Shown: positions 44,353 to 52,856, counted from the first letter of the stretch. The stretch: 64,000 nt of DNA from Flagellimonas allohymeniacidonis (GCF_004296335.1 NZ_SGIU01000002.1:1129882-1193881); one strand, 5' to 3'. Translations and numbers: made by a program. Notes: a model not told the origin generated them from the letters alone.

Positions 44353-44874
44353 TTAGGCCACTTCTTTTTCAAAGGCAATAAAGTTGACGACTTTTCCCCG
44401 TGTGTCAAAAACAGGTGCACCCTGAATCCAACAATTATAGGTAGAACCATCTTTTCTATAGTTGGTAATAGTGGCTTCAAAAGGCTCTAAGTTTCGGACG
44501 GCTTTTGAAATGTTCCGAGCTGTTTCCATGGACGTTTTTTCGCCTTGGAACATCTTGGGCTTTTTGCCCAAAATTTCTTCGGGTCTGTACCCGTTCATGG
44601 AATAAATATTTTGCGAGGCGTAAACGATGTTCAACTGCGGGTCAGTGACCACTACAACATGTTCTTTTCCTAGAATTTCATTCTTAAAGGGTAATTCTTT
44701 TTCCCATTTTTCCTTCTTCGCCAAATCACTGAGATTGGAAATATCCTGAAGACTTTGGCAAACCTTATCAAAGTGTTGGGAATAAATATCTAGAGAGCTT
44801 AGTGGGTAGCTATTGATTTCTTGATTGCGATAGAACTTGCTTATCGCTTCATCATAATATCTTATCTTTTCCAT
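44353..44874 (-). CDS. Stand-alone LOV-like PAS protein without the photoactive cysteine
   Basis: A 173-residue protein with an N-terminal helical part (residues 1-60) and one PAS domain (about 60-173). The end of the domain, NYRKDGSTYNCWIQGAPVFDTRGKVVNFIAFEKE, closely follows the Hbeta/Ibeta pattern of LOV domains. However, the conserved LOV motif with Cys (GRNCRFLQG) is here GKKPKMFQG, so the flavin-binding cysteine is missing. No output domain follows. It could be a redox or ligand sensor or a partner protein. It is convergent with pyk. I use the ATG two codons behind a TTG. Confidence 0.8.
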   Translation of the reverse strand: MEKIRYYDEAISKFYRNQEINSYPLSSLDIYSQHFDKVCQSLQDISNLSDLAKKEKWEKELPFKNEILGKEHVVVVTDPQLNIVYASQNIYSMNGYRPEEILGKKPKMFQGEKTSMETARNISKAVRNLEPFEATITNYRKDGSTYNCWIQGAPVFDTRGKVVNFIAFEKEVA

Positions 44875-45048
44875 GCTCAATACTATAAAGAAATTCAGTC
44901 CTCAGAAAAAATGTGAGAGACATTAACAGTATTGTTTAACAAATTCAGCAAAACTGCTTCGATAGTCCTATGTAAGTATCAACAAGAAAATGGGACAAAT
45001 ACCCATAAAATGGAGGTTTAAAGTGGAACCTGTGAATAGGGAAACAAC

Positions 45049-45897
45049 ATGAAATACGAATATAACGACGCCAAATTGGGAGCAATAATCGGGTTTACCG
45101 ATGACGTAAAAAATAACCTCAACCGCTTTTCAGATACCTCCAAAACCATCAAATTTCTATGGAATAGAAACCAGGAACCGGTGAATCTTTTGATAGATGA
45201 TATGCCAATTCAACTTGCTCCTGGTCAGTTGATGACTGTAACCTACCTACATCATGTTTCTTTTGATATGTTGAAACAGCCGTTGACGAGTATTTTGTTC
45301 AATAGAGAGTTTTATTGCATTTCGGACCATGACAGCGAGGTATCGTGCAATGGGATTTTGTTTTTTGGAACCCAAGAAATACCCATAGTCACTATTCCTG
45401 AAGAACAACGGCGCAAATTCGATTTGTGGTTCGATGTATTTCAAGAAGAATTCAGTACTCCAGACAACATTCAGGGAGATATGCTACAAATGCTATTGAA
45501 GCGATTGATTATTATGTGTACAAGATTGGCAAAGGAGCAACATATTGTAAAGTCGCTGAACAACGAACAAATTGATATTATTAGAAAGTTTAGTTTTCTG
45601 GTGGACTTAAACTATAAGACCAAACGAAAAGTCAGCGATTATGCGGACATGCTCTTTAAATCCCCAAAGACGCTTTCCAATCTATTTTCCATTTATAACC
45701 AGAAACCTCCTCAGCAAATTATTTTGGAGCGTATTACTTTAGAGGCGAAACGTCTTATGCTTTTTACCGACAAGCAAAATCAGGAAATAGCTTATGACCT
45801 GGGGTTCAACGACCCAGCACATTTTAGTCGTTTTTTCAAGAAAATGACACAAATGACTCCCTCGGAATACCGAGAAAATAAGACAAATGCCGCATAA
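45049..45897 (+). CDS. AraC-family transcriptional regulator
   Basis: A 282-residue regulator. The N-terminal about 170 residues form a cupin-like sensor (LLIDDMPIQLAPGQLMTVT; IVTIPEEQRRKFDLWF). The C-terminal AraC domain (about 185-280) has KVSDYADMLFKSPKTLSNLFSI and IAYDLGFNDPAHFSRFFKKMTQMTPSEYR. The last motif is the family hallmark. The downstream genes on the same strand (52-residue ORF, AhpD-like, cupredoxin-like) are likely targets. The ligand is unknown. Confidence 0.92.
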   Translation: MKYEYNDAKLGAIIGFTDDVKNNLNRFSDTSKTIKFLWNRNQEPVNLLIDDMPIQLAPGQLMTVTYLHHVSFDMLKQPLTSILFNREFYCISDHDSEVSCNGILFFGTQEIPIVTIPEEQRRKFDLWFDVFQEEFSTPDNIQGDMLQMLLKRLIIMCTRLAKEQHIVKSLNNEQIDIIRKFSFLVDLNYKTKRKVSDYADMLFKSPKTLSNLFSIYNQKPPQQIILERITLEAKRLMLFTDKQNQEIAYDLGFNDPAHFSRFFKKMTQMTPSEYRENKTNAA

Positions 45898-45989
45898 GGG
45901 AAATATGGACAAGCGTTCGGGAAATCCCTTCTAACACCTACCTTCTTTTTCGCCACATCTTTGCCTCGTAATTAAAAGAAAGGTAAAAG

Positions 45990-46148
45990 ATGAAATCATT
46001 AGAAAAATCCGTCTTCAATCTCATCGAGATATTTCGGACTTCCAAAAAACCCGAAATCCAAATCATTTCTAAAAAAGCACATTGCGAGCAAAAGCAAATT
46101 CACGATTTCTATTGTGATGCTGAAAAGCCTTTTGTAACCAATATATAA
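45990..46148 (+). CDS. Small ORF, 52 aa, of unknown function
   Basis: A short ORF with an AAAGG ribosome-binding site about 7 bp before its ATG, and a stop 30 bp before the AhpD-like gene. It encodes a helical start (MKSLEKSVFNLIEIF), a lysine-rich middle with a Cys (KKAHCEQKQ) and a second Cys near the end (DFYCDAEKP). A single pair of cysteines in a small basic protein may bind metal or be redox-active. I do not recognise a family; the site and spacing suggest translation. Confidence 0.5.
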   Translation: MKSLEKSVFNLIEIFRTSKKPEIQIISKKAHCEQKQIHDFYCDAEKPFVTNI

Positions 46149-46178
46149 TCTGAATTAATAAAATAAATCATTACAACT

Positions 46179-46727
46179 ATGAGCACATTTAATGTACCTA
46201 AAAGAGAAGAAGTTAGCGCAAACAATCAAGCTATTTTCGACAATTTGGAAAAAGCCGTTGGCTTTGTTCCCAATCTATTCGCCACCTATGCCCATTCTGA
46301 AAATGCTTTAGGCAATTATTTGAATTTATCAAATGCCAAAACATCGCTGAAAACAAAGGAAAAAGAAGTAGTAAACTTGGCGGTAAGTGAAGTGAACAAC
46401 TGTATTTACTGTCTTTCAGCCCACACGGCAATCGCCAAAATGAACGGATTTACCGATGCACAAATCCTGGAGCTAAGAGCTGGGCAAGCCTCTTTCGACA
46501 ATAAGTTGGATGCTTTGGCAAGATTGGCCAGAAACATTACCGAGAACAGAGGTGCTACCGATGCTACTGTGGTAGAGAATTTTTTCCAAGCCGGATGGAC
46601 CAAGGAAAATCTAATCGACACCATTGTTTTGGTGGGTGACAAGACTATCTCCAATTATATCAATAACACAACAGAAATTCCAGTAGACTTTCCAGTGGCA
46701 CAACCCTTGGAAGCTGCTACGGTTTAA
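46179..46727 (+). CDS. AhpD-like carboxymuconolactone decarboxylase family protein
   Basis: A 182-residue AhpD-fold protein with the redox motif NNCIYCLSAHTAIA (Cys75, Cys78, His82). The N-terminal LEKAVGFVPNLFATYAHSENAL is typical. It belongs to a different subgroup from the AhpD-like gene at 16.3 kb. The neighbours are an AraC regulator upstream and a cupredoxin-like exported protein 28 bp downstream, so a shared stress or detoxification role is inferred. Confidence 0.9.
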   Translation: MSTFNVPKREEVSANNQAIFDNLEKAVGFVPNLFATYAHSENALGNYLNLSNAKTSLKTKEKEVVNLAVSEVNNCIYCLSAHTAIAKMNGFTDAQILELRAGQASFDNKLDALARLARNITENRGATDATVVENFFQAGWTKENLIDTIVLVGDKTISNYINNTTEIPVDFPVAQPLEAATV

Positions 46728-46754
46728 TTCATAAAACCTCTAAATCATATAAAA

Positions 46755-47144
46755 ATGAAAAATGTAATTGCAATTTTAGTATTCGCTTTTGGAGCCATTT
46801 TCTTTGGAAATGCCCAGGATACTATGAAAGATAAGGACGTTCAGACCATTTCTTTGGAACAGACTCCAGGAGAGTTTACCCAAAAACATATCACCGTTTC
46901 AGAAGGAACTTACATATTTGATATTGCCAACAATGGAGTTGGTCATGATGTGGGGTTCGTTTTGGTAAAGAAGGGACAGGACATTAGCAAGGCTGAGAAT
47001 CATATTCAGACTGCCTATGTGACCCAACCTGTTAAAACAGGTGCTTCGCAGACTTCAAAGCCCACAACTTTGGAAAAAGGAGAGTACGTATATTTTTGTC
47101 CTCTTAACCCAACAGCAACAGACAACACTTTAGTAGTGAAGTAA
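46755..47144 (+). CDS. Exported cupredoxin-like protein with incomplete copper site
   Basis: A 129-residue protein with a signal peptide (residues about 1-20, ending GNAQ). The rest follows the plastocyanin/azurin beta-sandwich: NNGVGHDVGFVLV gives the first His, and GEYVYFCPLNPTATDNTLVVK gives the Cys near the end. A type-1 copper protein needs a second His and usually a Met soon after that Cys; here the sequence CPLNPTATDNT has neither. It may therefore not bind copper in the classical way. It ends before a terminator that also serves the convergent TetR gene. Confidence 0.75.
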   Translation: MKNVIAILVFAFGAIFFGNAQDTMKDKDVQTISLEQTPGEFTQKHITVSEGTYIFDIANNGVGHDVGFVLVKKGQDISKAENHIQTAYVTQPVKTGASQTSKPTTLEKGEYVYFCPLNPTATDNTLVVK

Positions 47145-47162
47145 TCGAAGTTGTTTTAGATG

Positions 47163-47190
47163 AAAAACCTCCCAAAAGGGAGGTTTTTTT
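47163..47190. terminator. Bidirectional terminator between the cupredoxin-like and TetR genes
   Basis: An 11-bp stem AAAAACCTCCC / GGGAGGTTTTT, loop AAAA, with a T-tract on the plus strand and an A-tract matching it on the minus. It lies between two convergent genes. Confidence 0.88.
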
Positions 47191-47192
47191 GT

Positions 47193-47774
47193 TTAGGATT
47201 TTATCTCTGCGTTTCCAAAAAGCTTAGGAGCGAGGCTTTTGGCCATATATATGGGCCAAGCATTTTGGAACAAATGACTTTCAGTAATAGCACTGTCGTA
47301 CAACAGGTATAGCCCTCCTGATATTTTTTCAATTTCTGCTTTTGAACCATTTACAATGTTATTATCGACCACTTCTCCCAAAAAAAGAAGAAGTTCCTTC
47401 TTTTGCTTTTGTATGGTAGAGAAAATCCGCTTCTGTTTCGGGGATAGCTCGCCAAGGGTCCGAAGCGCCCAACAACCATAAAAATCACCTTCTCTAAACA
47501 AATCGGAGAGGTAATCGAAAATGGCCAACATTTGATTTTTCCCCATCTTCCTTCGGTCCACGTATCCTCGAAGAGTATCCAAAAAAGTATCATGTCGATT
47601 GTTCAAATAAGCAATGCAGATGTCTTCCTTGGATTTAAAATGACTGTACAAGGTTGCCTTGGCGATACCACATTTGCTAATGATCTCATTAATGCCAGTA
47701 GAAGCATAACCATTGGTGTAGAAAAGTTTACCAGCGGTATTGATGATTCTTTGGTGGGTGGTTGGCTGCTCCAT
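47193..47774 (-). CDS. TetR-family transcriptional regulator
   Basis: A 193-residue repressor. The N-terminal helix-turn-helix is clear: IINTAGKLFYTNGYASTGINEIISKCGIAKATLYSHFKSKEDI (residues about 9-52), with YSHF as the recognition-helix end. The C-terminal ligand domain is of TetR type with no recognisable specificity. A palindromic candidate operator lies about 18 bp before its start, suggesting autoregulation. It is divergent from an SMR-like membrane protein and convergent with the cupredoxin-like gene. Confidence 0.92.
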   Translation of the reverse strand: MEQPTTHQRIINTAGKLFYTNGYASTGINEIISKCGIAKATLYSHFKSKEDICIAYLNNRHDTFLDTLRGYVDRRKMGKNQMLAIFDYLSDLFREGDFYGCWALRTLGELSPKQKRIFSTIQKQKKELLLFLGEVVDNNIVNGSKAEIEKISGGLYLLYDSAITESHLFQNAWPIYMAKSLAPKLFGNAEIKS

Positions 47775-47791
47775 GATATAAAGATAAGAAA

Positions 47792-47805
47792 AGACCGGTC
47801 AGTCT
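47792..47805. promoter_or_regulatory. Candidate TetR operator
   Basis: AGACCGGTCAGTCT, containing the perfect 8-bp palindrome GACCGGTC, lies 18-31 bp before the TetR start codon, between it and the divergent membrane protein gene. GACCGGTC-like half-sites are typical for this regulator family. There is no binding evidence. Confidence 0.4.
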
Positions 47806-47951
47806 ACGCGGTTATAGAAATATGGCAAAAACCATGGCCTGTGATGTAAAACCTGATCTCAAATACGCTAGGGAAATTTTAATCAATTTTTAGTGTTTTG
47901 AATGGTAATTTCCATTGTTTTCGGCAGTAATTTTGCAATTCAAAAAATGCT

Positions 47952-48407
47952 GTGATACTAGATTTAATAATGGCCATGCTATGGAGTCTGTCTCCTTTTG
48001 GTGAAGCTAAGTTGGGAATACCCTACGGCATCATGAAAGGGCTCAATAGTTATTTGGTCTTTATTGTTTGTTTTTTGGCCAATATCATGGTCTTTCCATT
48101 GATGATGTTCTTTCTGGAGCACATCAACCGCTATCTCACCAAATGGCGATTTTACAAAAAATCTGCGGTGTATGTGGCCCGAAGGGCAAAAACCGGGTCT
48201 GGGGGTAAGATTGAAAAATTTGGCTTTTTGGGTTTGGTCCTTTTTGTGATGGTCCCATTGCCGGGAACAGGTGTTTATGCTGGTAGCATTGCCTCCTATC
48301 TTTTTAAGATTGAAAGAAAGCAGGCTTTTTTTGCCAATGCCATAGGTATTTTCTTCTCCTCACTAGTAGTTTGGCTGATTACTGTGTTCTCCACCAACGG
48401 AGTTTAA
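47952..48407 (+). CDS. Small multidrug export-like membrane protein (PF06695 type)
   Basis: A 151-residue membrane protein resembling the 'small multidrug export' family (COG2426). Helices contain AMLWSLSPFGEAKLGIPYGI, FLANIMVFPLMMFFLEH and LVLFVMVPLPGTGVYAGS; the last is the family motif PLPGTG. The start is a GTG, as the earlier ATG runs into a stop after two codons. The name implies drug export, but no substrate is shown for the family. The divergent TetR gene could regulate it, with a candidate operator between them. Confidence 0.8.
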   Translation: MILDLIMAMLWSLSPFGEAKLGIPYGIMKGLNSYLVFIVCFLANIMVFPLMMFFLEHINRYLTKWRFYKKSAVYVARRAKTGSGGKIEKFGFLGLVLFVMVPLPGTGVYAGSIASYLFKIERKQAFFANAIGIFFSSLVVWLITVFSTNGV

Positions 48408-48417
48408 CAACTTGGGC

Positions 48418-49518
48418 TTAGAAATCAAACCGAAGTTGCACGGAAATCTCCTCTTTGGGCTCAACCTCTTTTTTCTTCTCTGTATTCAAATTGGCCAATG
48501 AAATGCCGAGTAGCCGAACAGAATCCTTAAGTGCAGATTGATAGAGTAATTCTTTGGCGGTTTCCAGGATGAGCTCCTTTTTTGAAATGAAATAAGGAAG
48601 AGTCTTACTGCGGGTTTGCAAGGTAAAATCACTGTATTTTATCTTTAAGGTGATGGTCTTTCCTGAAATTTTCGATTTAAGTAGCCGTCTCTCCAATTCG
48701 ACTGCAATATTTTCAAGTTTTTCGAGCATAAAGATTTCGCTGCTCAAGTTTTCTGAAAAGGTACGTTCCGCTCCGACCGATTTTGGAATGCGATGCGGCT
48801 TCACTTCACTGGTATGGACACCCCTTACAACATGGTAGTAGTATCTTCCACTTTTTCCGAAATGTTGATCAAGGAATTCCATTGATTTTTCCTTTAAATC
48901 CTTTCCCGTAAAAATGCCCAGTTTATACATTTTCTCCGCAGTGACCTTGCCCACGCCATAAAACTTTCTTATGTCCAAATCCTCTAAAAAGGAAATGACC
49001 TCTTCCGGATTGATTGTTTTCTGACCATTCGGCTTGTTGATGTCACTGGCCACCTTGGCGATGAACTTGTTAATGGATATTCCGGCTGATGCGGTTAAGC
49101 CCGTACGGTCTAAAATTTTTGCCCTAATTTCCTTTGCGATAAGGGTAGCCGATGGGTTCCCTTTTTTATTTTCGGTTACATCCAAGTAGGCCTCATCCAA
49201 AGACAGGGGCTCAACCAGATCGGTATACTCAAAAAAAATGGCTCTAATCTGTTGTGACACTTCCTTGTATCGGTCAAAACGGGGTTTTACGAAGATCAAT
49301 TCAGGGCAATTGCGCTTGGCAATGTATCCAGCCATAGCGCTTCGTACTCCGAATTTTCTGGCTTCGTAACTGGCTGCGGAAACTACACCTCGCTTTGAAC
49401 CGCCTCCAACGGCTACAGGTTTCCCCTTTAGTTCAGGATGGTCATGTTGCTCCACGGAGGCATAGAAAGCATCCATATCCACGTGAATGATTTTTCGTAA
49501 AGGAAAATCGAAATCCAT
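48418..49518 (-). CDS. dinB: DNA polymerase IV (Y-family)
   Basis: A translesion polymerase, 366 residues from this ATG; a longer version would add 22 residues foreign to the family and run through the CYTH gene. The palm motifs are HVDMDAFYASVEQ (first metal Asp), SLDEAYLDVT (catalytic Asp-Glu), and the helix-hairpin-helix KFYGVGKVTAEKMYKLGI. The little-finger domain follows. The C-terminus ends EEISVQLRFDF, whose QLRFDF could be a beta-clamp-binding motif. It is divergent from the CYTH gene, with 28 bp between the starts. Confidence 0.95.
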   Translation of the reverse strand: MDFDFPLRKIIHVDMDAFYASVEQHDHPELKGKPVAVGGGSKRGVVSAASYEARKFGVRSAMAGYIAKRNCPELIFVKPRFDRYKEVSQQIRAIFFEYTDLVEPLSLDEAYLDVTENKKGNPSATLIAKEIRAKILDRTGLTASAGISINKFIAKVASDINKPNGQKTINPEEVISFLEDLDIRKFYGVGKVTAEKMYKLGIFTGKDLKEKSMEFLDQHFGKSGRYYYHVVRGVHTSEVKPHRIPKSVGAERTFSENLSSEIFMLEKLENIAVELERRLLKSKISGKTITLKIKYSDFTLQTRSKTLPYFISKKELILETAKELLYQSALKDSVRLLGISLANLNTEKKKEVEPKEEISVQLRFDF

Positions 49519-49546
49519 ACCCAAATTTATAGCTATATTTAAAAGG

Positions 49547-50023
49547 ATGGAACACCTAGAGATTGAACGCAAATTTTTGGTCAAATCGGAAGCTTATAAA
49601 AATGAAGCCATAACCAAAACCCGAATTGTCCAGGGATTTCTGAATACAGACCCGAAACGAACTGTTCGGGTTCGAATACATGGAGAAAAGGGTTCTGTGA
49701 CTGTAAAGGGAGAAAGCAATGAATCTGGTACAACACGGTTTGAATGGGAAACAGGGATTGGTTTGCATGAGGCAACCAATTTGATAGATTTATGTGAGGG
49801 ATTCATTCTAGAGAAAATTCGGTATGAAATCCCTTTTGAAGGACACCTTTTTGAGGTGGATGAGTTTCTAGCGGAGAACAAAGGCTTGATTGTAGCCGAA
49901 ATTGAGCTGAAACATGAAGATGAGGTGTTTAAAAAACCTGATTGGTTAGGCGACGAGGTAACAGGAGAGGTTCAGTATTACAACGCACAATTAACCAAAA
50001 AACCATATAAGCAATGGCAATAG
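49547..50023 (+). CDS. CYTH-domain protein (inorganic triphosphatase-like)
   Basis: A 158-residue CYTH protein, hydrolysing or binding triphosphate-type compounds. The signature E-x-E-x-K is present as EIERKF at the very N-terminus. The basic strands (RTVRVRIHGEKGSVTVKG), YEIPFEGHLFEVDEF and LIVAEIELKHEDEVF match the tunnel residues. Bacterial relatives are inorganic triphosphatases, so that is likely here. The last 10 bp overlap the next gene. Confidence 0.9.
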   Translation: MEHLEIERKFLVKSEAYKNEAITKTRIVQGFLNTDPKRTVRVRIHGEKGSVTVKGESNESGTTRFEWETGIGLHEATNLIDLCEGFILEKIRYEIPFEGHLFEVDEFLAENKGLIVAEIELKHEDEVFKKPDWLGDEVTGEVQYYNAQLTKKPYKQWQ

Positions 50024-50514
50024 CAAATCGAGCTTTCGTCGTATTATGCTTCTTATTTTTCTCATGTCAACAGCAAAAACAAGCTGAGACTACTAAGCCC
50101 GTAGAGAACGAAAATTCAGTTGAGAAAAGCATTGCACAAGTTAAAGCTGAATTGGGCAAAAAGGGCTATCAGACTTTTGATTTTGTCGATGAAGAAACCA
50201 AGGATACAATTCTGATGCAACAGTACTTTATGGCCTTTCTTAAAAATGGTCCTAATAGAGAACAGTCCAAAGCAGAATTGGATAGTCTGCAAGTGATGCA
50301 CCTAACACATTTGAAGCGAATGTACGACGAAGGCTTCGCAGACATTTCAGGCCCTTTTGGCGACAATGGCGATATAAGGGGAATTACCATTTACAAGGTA
50401 GCAACCTTACAGGAGGCGGATAGTTTGGCGAACTTAGACCCCATGGTCAAGGCGGGCAGATTGGTCATTGAAGTGCATCCTTGGTGGGCTGCCAAAGGGT
50501 TTCCACTTAGATGA
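50014..50514 (+). CDS. YciI-domain lipoprotein
   Basis: A 166-residue protein with a lipoprotein signal (LCFLFFSCQQQ, Cys about residue 18) and a C-terminal YciI-like domain (residues about 70-160), with QYFMAFLKNGPNR, HLTHLKRMYDEGFADISGPF and ADSLANLDPMVKAGRLVIEVHPWW. YciI proteins are dimeric ferredoxin-like; the H-L-T-H-L pattern suits them. It is unusual for the domain to be exported as a lipoprotein, though it occurs in Bacteroidota. It overlaps the CYTH gene by 10 bp. Confidence 0.82.
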   Translation: MAIANRAFVVLCFLFFSCQQQKQAETTKPVENENSVEKSIAQVKAELGKKGYQTFDFVDEETKDTILMQQYFMAFLKNGPNREQSKAELDSLQVMHLTHLKRMYDEGFADISGPFGDNGDIRGITIYKVATLQEADSLANLDPMVKAGRLVIEVHPWWAAKGFPLR

Positions 50515-50524
50515 GAATATTACC

Positions 50525-51655
50525 CTAAATATGCTTCGTTGCCGCACTCTTCATATCAGGACCTGAGATTTTATGCAGTACTCTTTTTTGAAAAGTCGTT
50601 GTGATGGGATAAATCAATCCTAACCCTACTAAAGCACTCCCAAAGCCCAATACGTTATATACGGATACGAACAAAGTGCCCGTATTGAGCACACCCAATA
50701 TCAAGATGGTCGATAACGGGAAGGAAAGCGCCAAAACAGTCAGGGCAAAATCACTATTGAAGGTTCTTTTGGCGCTCTGGTTGTCTATTTCAAGAGATTC
50801 CACAGATGAAATATGCGCATAAGGCCAAAAACTGCAAGAGCTGAGGGCAAAAGCTAACAAAAGCAATATTTCACCTGAAACTGTCAGTCCTGTCAGTGAA
50901 ACTACAAGGGCACATAGCAACACCACAGCCCCGGCCCGTAAGGTGAGTAATGAAAAGACCTGGAAAAACTGTTTTCTTCTTATTTTAAGACCCAGGCCGA
51001 TAAAAAGCAACACCAAAGGCGTCATAATAAGACTGAGTTTATGAAGCACGTTGTTTAAAAATAAAGGCAGGGAATCCATGGTGATTCCAAAAGCCAGTAG
51101 AAGCAATGCAGCCCCGATAAACAGATTGACGGGTTCTGAAATAAGCACTTTAAGAAGCGAGATCAAATTATGGTTTCCCTTTCTTTTGGTAAATGTGGAA
51201 TTTTGGAAATGCCAGTTCATCGCCACCAGATAGAGAAAAATCAATACAAACACTTTGTTGCCCAAATCGGCCATGGCAACTTTGGCCAAAGCAGTGTCGC
51301 CCAAAAATTCCAATACGAAAGGAAAGCAGGACAGTCCAGGTGCCAAGGAGGGGATCAAAAGACGCGCTGTTTTATGCTCAGGGGAATTTTTGGCAATTCC
51401 TACCAAAGGAAGGAGGAGAGGTGCCAATAAAAACAAAAAAAGATTCAGTCCCAGAGCCATAACAGGCAGAAACAAAAGATTCCATTCAATTTTAATGCCC
51501 AAAAGGGCGATAAAAATTGTGGCAGGCAGTGCCAAATTAAGAATGATTTTCTTTATGCCATTAAGTTCGTCCTTCGATGTGAACTTCGCCTTGAGCAAAA
51601 CGCCAATTAGAATGAAGCACAAAAAGACGATGGTTTTCTGAAGACCAGAATCCAT
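50525..51655 (-). CDS. AEC family transporter
   Basis: A 376-residue polytopic protein, about ten hydrophobic helices, of the auxin efflux carrier-like (AEC/malate permease) family. The region around residues 30-50 has LNLALPATIFIALLG, the family motif after helix 1. Mid-protein and C-terminal helices are typical. The transported anion is unknown. It follows the PLP aminotransferase gene by 7 bp, same strand, so the two are probably cotranscribed. Confidence 0.85.
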   Translation of the reverse strand: MDSGLQKTIVFLCFILIGVLLKAKFTSKDELNGIKKIILNLALPATIFIALLGIKIEWNLLFLPVMALGLNLFLFLLAPLLLPLVGIAKNSPEHKTARLLIPSLAPGLSCFPFVLEFLGDTALAKVAMADLGNKVFVLIFLYLVAMNWHFQNSTFTKRKGNHNLISLLKVLISEPVNLFIGAALLLLAFGITMDSLPLFLNNVLHKLSLIMTPLVLLFIGLGLKIRRKQFFQVFSLLTLRAGAVVLLCALVVSLTGLTVSGEILLLLAFALSSCSFWPYAHISSVESLEIDNQSAKRTFNSDFALTVLALSFPLSTILILGVLNTGTLFVSVYNVLGFGSALVGLGLIYPITTTFQKRVLHKISGPDMKSAATKHI

Positions 51656-51662
51656 GGGCGGT

Positions 51663-52856
51663 TTAGATTAAGACCTTGGCGGTGGCGTCAGCGAATAGTT
51701 TCATTTCCTCCATGGTTCCCATACTTACTCGGCACCAGTTTTTATCCATAAACTGAAAGGCTCTAACGCCGACTTTTAAATGGGTCATCTTTTGTAAGAA
51801 CTCTTTCCCCTCCATTTCAATAGGAAAAATGACAAAACTGGTTTCGGAAGGAACATATTCGAAGCCCATGCTTTCAAGACTGTTGTAGACAAACTTTTTG
51901 CATTCAGCGTTCAGCACTCTTGATTTATCTAAAAATTCGACGTCATCCATTGCGGCCATTGCCGCAAAGACTGAAGGATAGGTAATACCCATACCTCCAC
52001 GGGTTATTTTTTTAAGCTTACCCAAGGTTTCTTCTTGTCCGACAATATAGCCCACTCGAAGCCCTGCCATACCATGTATTTTGGAAAAAGTTCGCGCAAT
52101 AATTACGTTTTTGCCTTCACTGATAAGTGAAACCATGCTCTTTTTTAGGCCTTCTCCCATGAATGCCAAATAGGCTTCATCAATAAATACTGGAACCTTT
52201 TCAGAGACACGGGAACAGAAATCCAGAAGCTCTTTATGATCGGTTATCGTTCCAGTGGGATTATTGGGATTGCAAATGTAAACGAGTTTGGTGTTGGCGT
52301 CCACTGCGGCTTCCATGGCTTTGAGATCATGCGACCAATCTTTCTTCAAAGGCACTGGTTTCCAGGTTGCTCCTACAGATTCGGCAACACGAATGAGTGA
52401 CATATAGGCCGGATCGGCTGATACCACATTCCCGCCGTTCATAAATAATACCATGGCTGTTTTTTCCAAAAGATCGGAAGAACCGGGGCCCATCATGATA
52501 TTTTTATCTTGAACCCCTTCAAATTCTGCAATTTTGTTTACCAACTGAAAGAGTTCTTTCCAGGCATAGCGATTTCCTTTGGGAGCCGCCGCGGTAAAAG
52601 CTTCAAGTGCTTTTGGAGAAGGACCATAAGGGTTTTCATTGGCATTCAGCTTTGCAGAGAGGATGGGAAATTCCCTTAAGTCGTCAAGAAGATATTCCTT
52701 AAAAAATGGGCTGTACATAGCGTTGCCTTGCGCATCCAATTGCAATGGCGCCTTCCAGTTTTCTGCAAAGCCCAAATAGGGTGTGCTTAGAATTCCACCT
52801 GCGGTGAGCATACTTGTTTTTAACCAGTCTCTTCGGTTCAATTGTCTTTTGGCCAT
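51663..52856 (-). CDS. Tat-exported PLP-dependent aminotransferase (HisC-like)
   Basis: A 397-residue aminotransferase of the HisC/fold type I group. The N-terminus has a twin-arginine signal (NRRDWLKTSMLTAGGILS, residues 7-24), so it is likely exported folded with its cofactor. Family motifs are NANENPYGPSPKA, the PLP-contacting YICNPNNPTGT, the aspartate in FIDEAYLAF and the PLP lysine in ARTFSKIHGMAGLRVGY. It is odd for a transaminase to lie outside the cytoplasm. An AEC transporter follows by 7 bp. The substrate is unknown. Confidence 0.88.
   Translation of the reverse strand: MAKRQLNRRDWLKTSMLTAGGILSTPYLGFAENWKAPLQLDAQGNAMYSPFFKEYLLDDLREFPILSAKLNANENPYGPSPKALEAFTAAAPKGNRYAWKELFQLVNKIAEFEGVQDKNIMMGPGSSDLLEKTAMVLFMNGGNVVSADPAYMSLIRVAESVGATWKPVPLKKDWSHDLKAMEAAVDANTKLVYICNPNNPTGTITDHKELLDFCSRVSEKVPVFIDEAYLAFMGEGLKKSMVSLISEGKNVIIARTFSKIHGMAGLRVGYIVGQEETLGKLKKITRGGMGITYPSVFAAMAAMDDVEFLDKSRVLNAECKKFVYNSLESMGFEYVPSETSFVIFPIEMEGKEFLQKMTHLKVGVRAFQFMDKNWCRVSMGTMEEMKLFADATAKVLI

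Noticed and set aside
49519..49584. Longer start of dinB
   Set aside because: It would overlap the CYTH gene start, and the usual polymerase N-terminus begins at MDFDFPLRKI.
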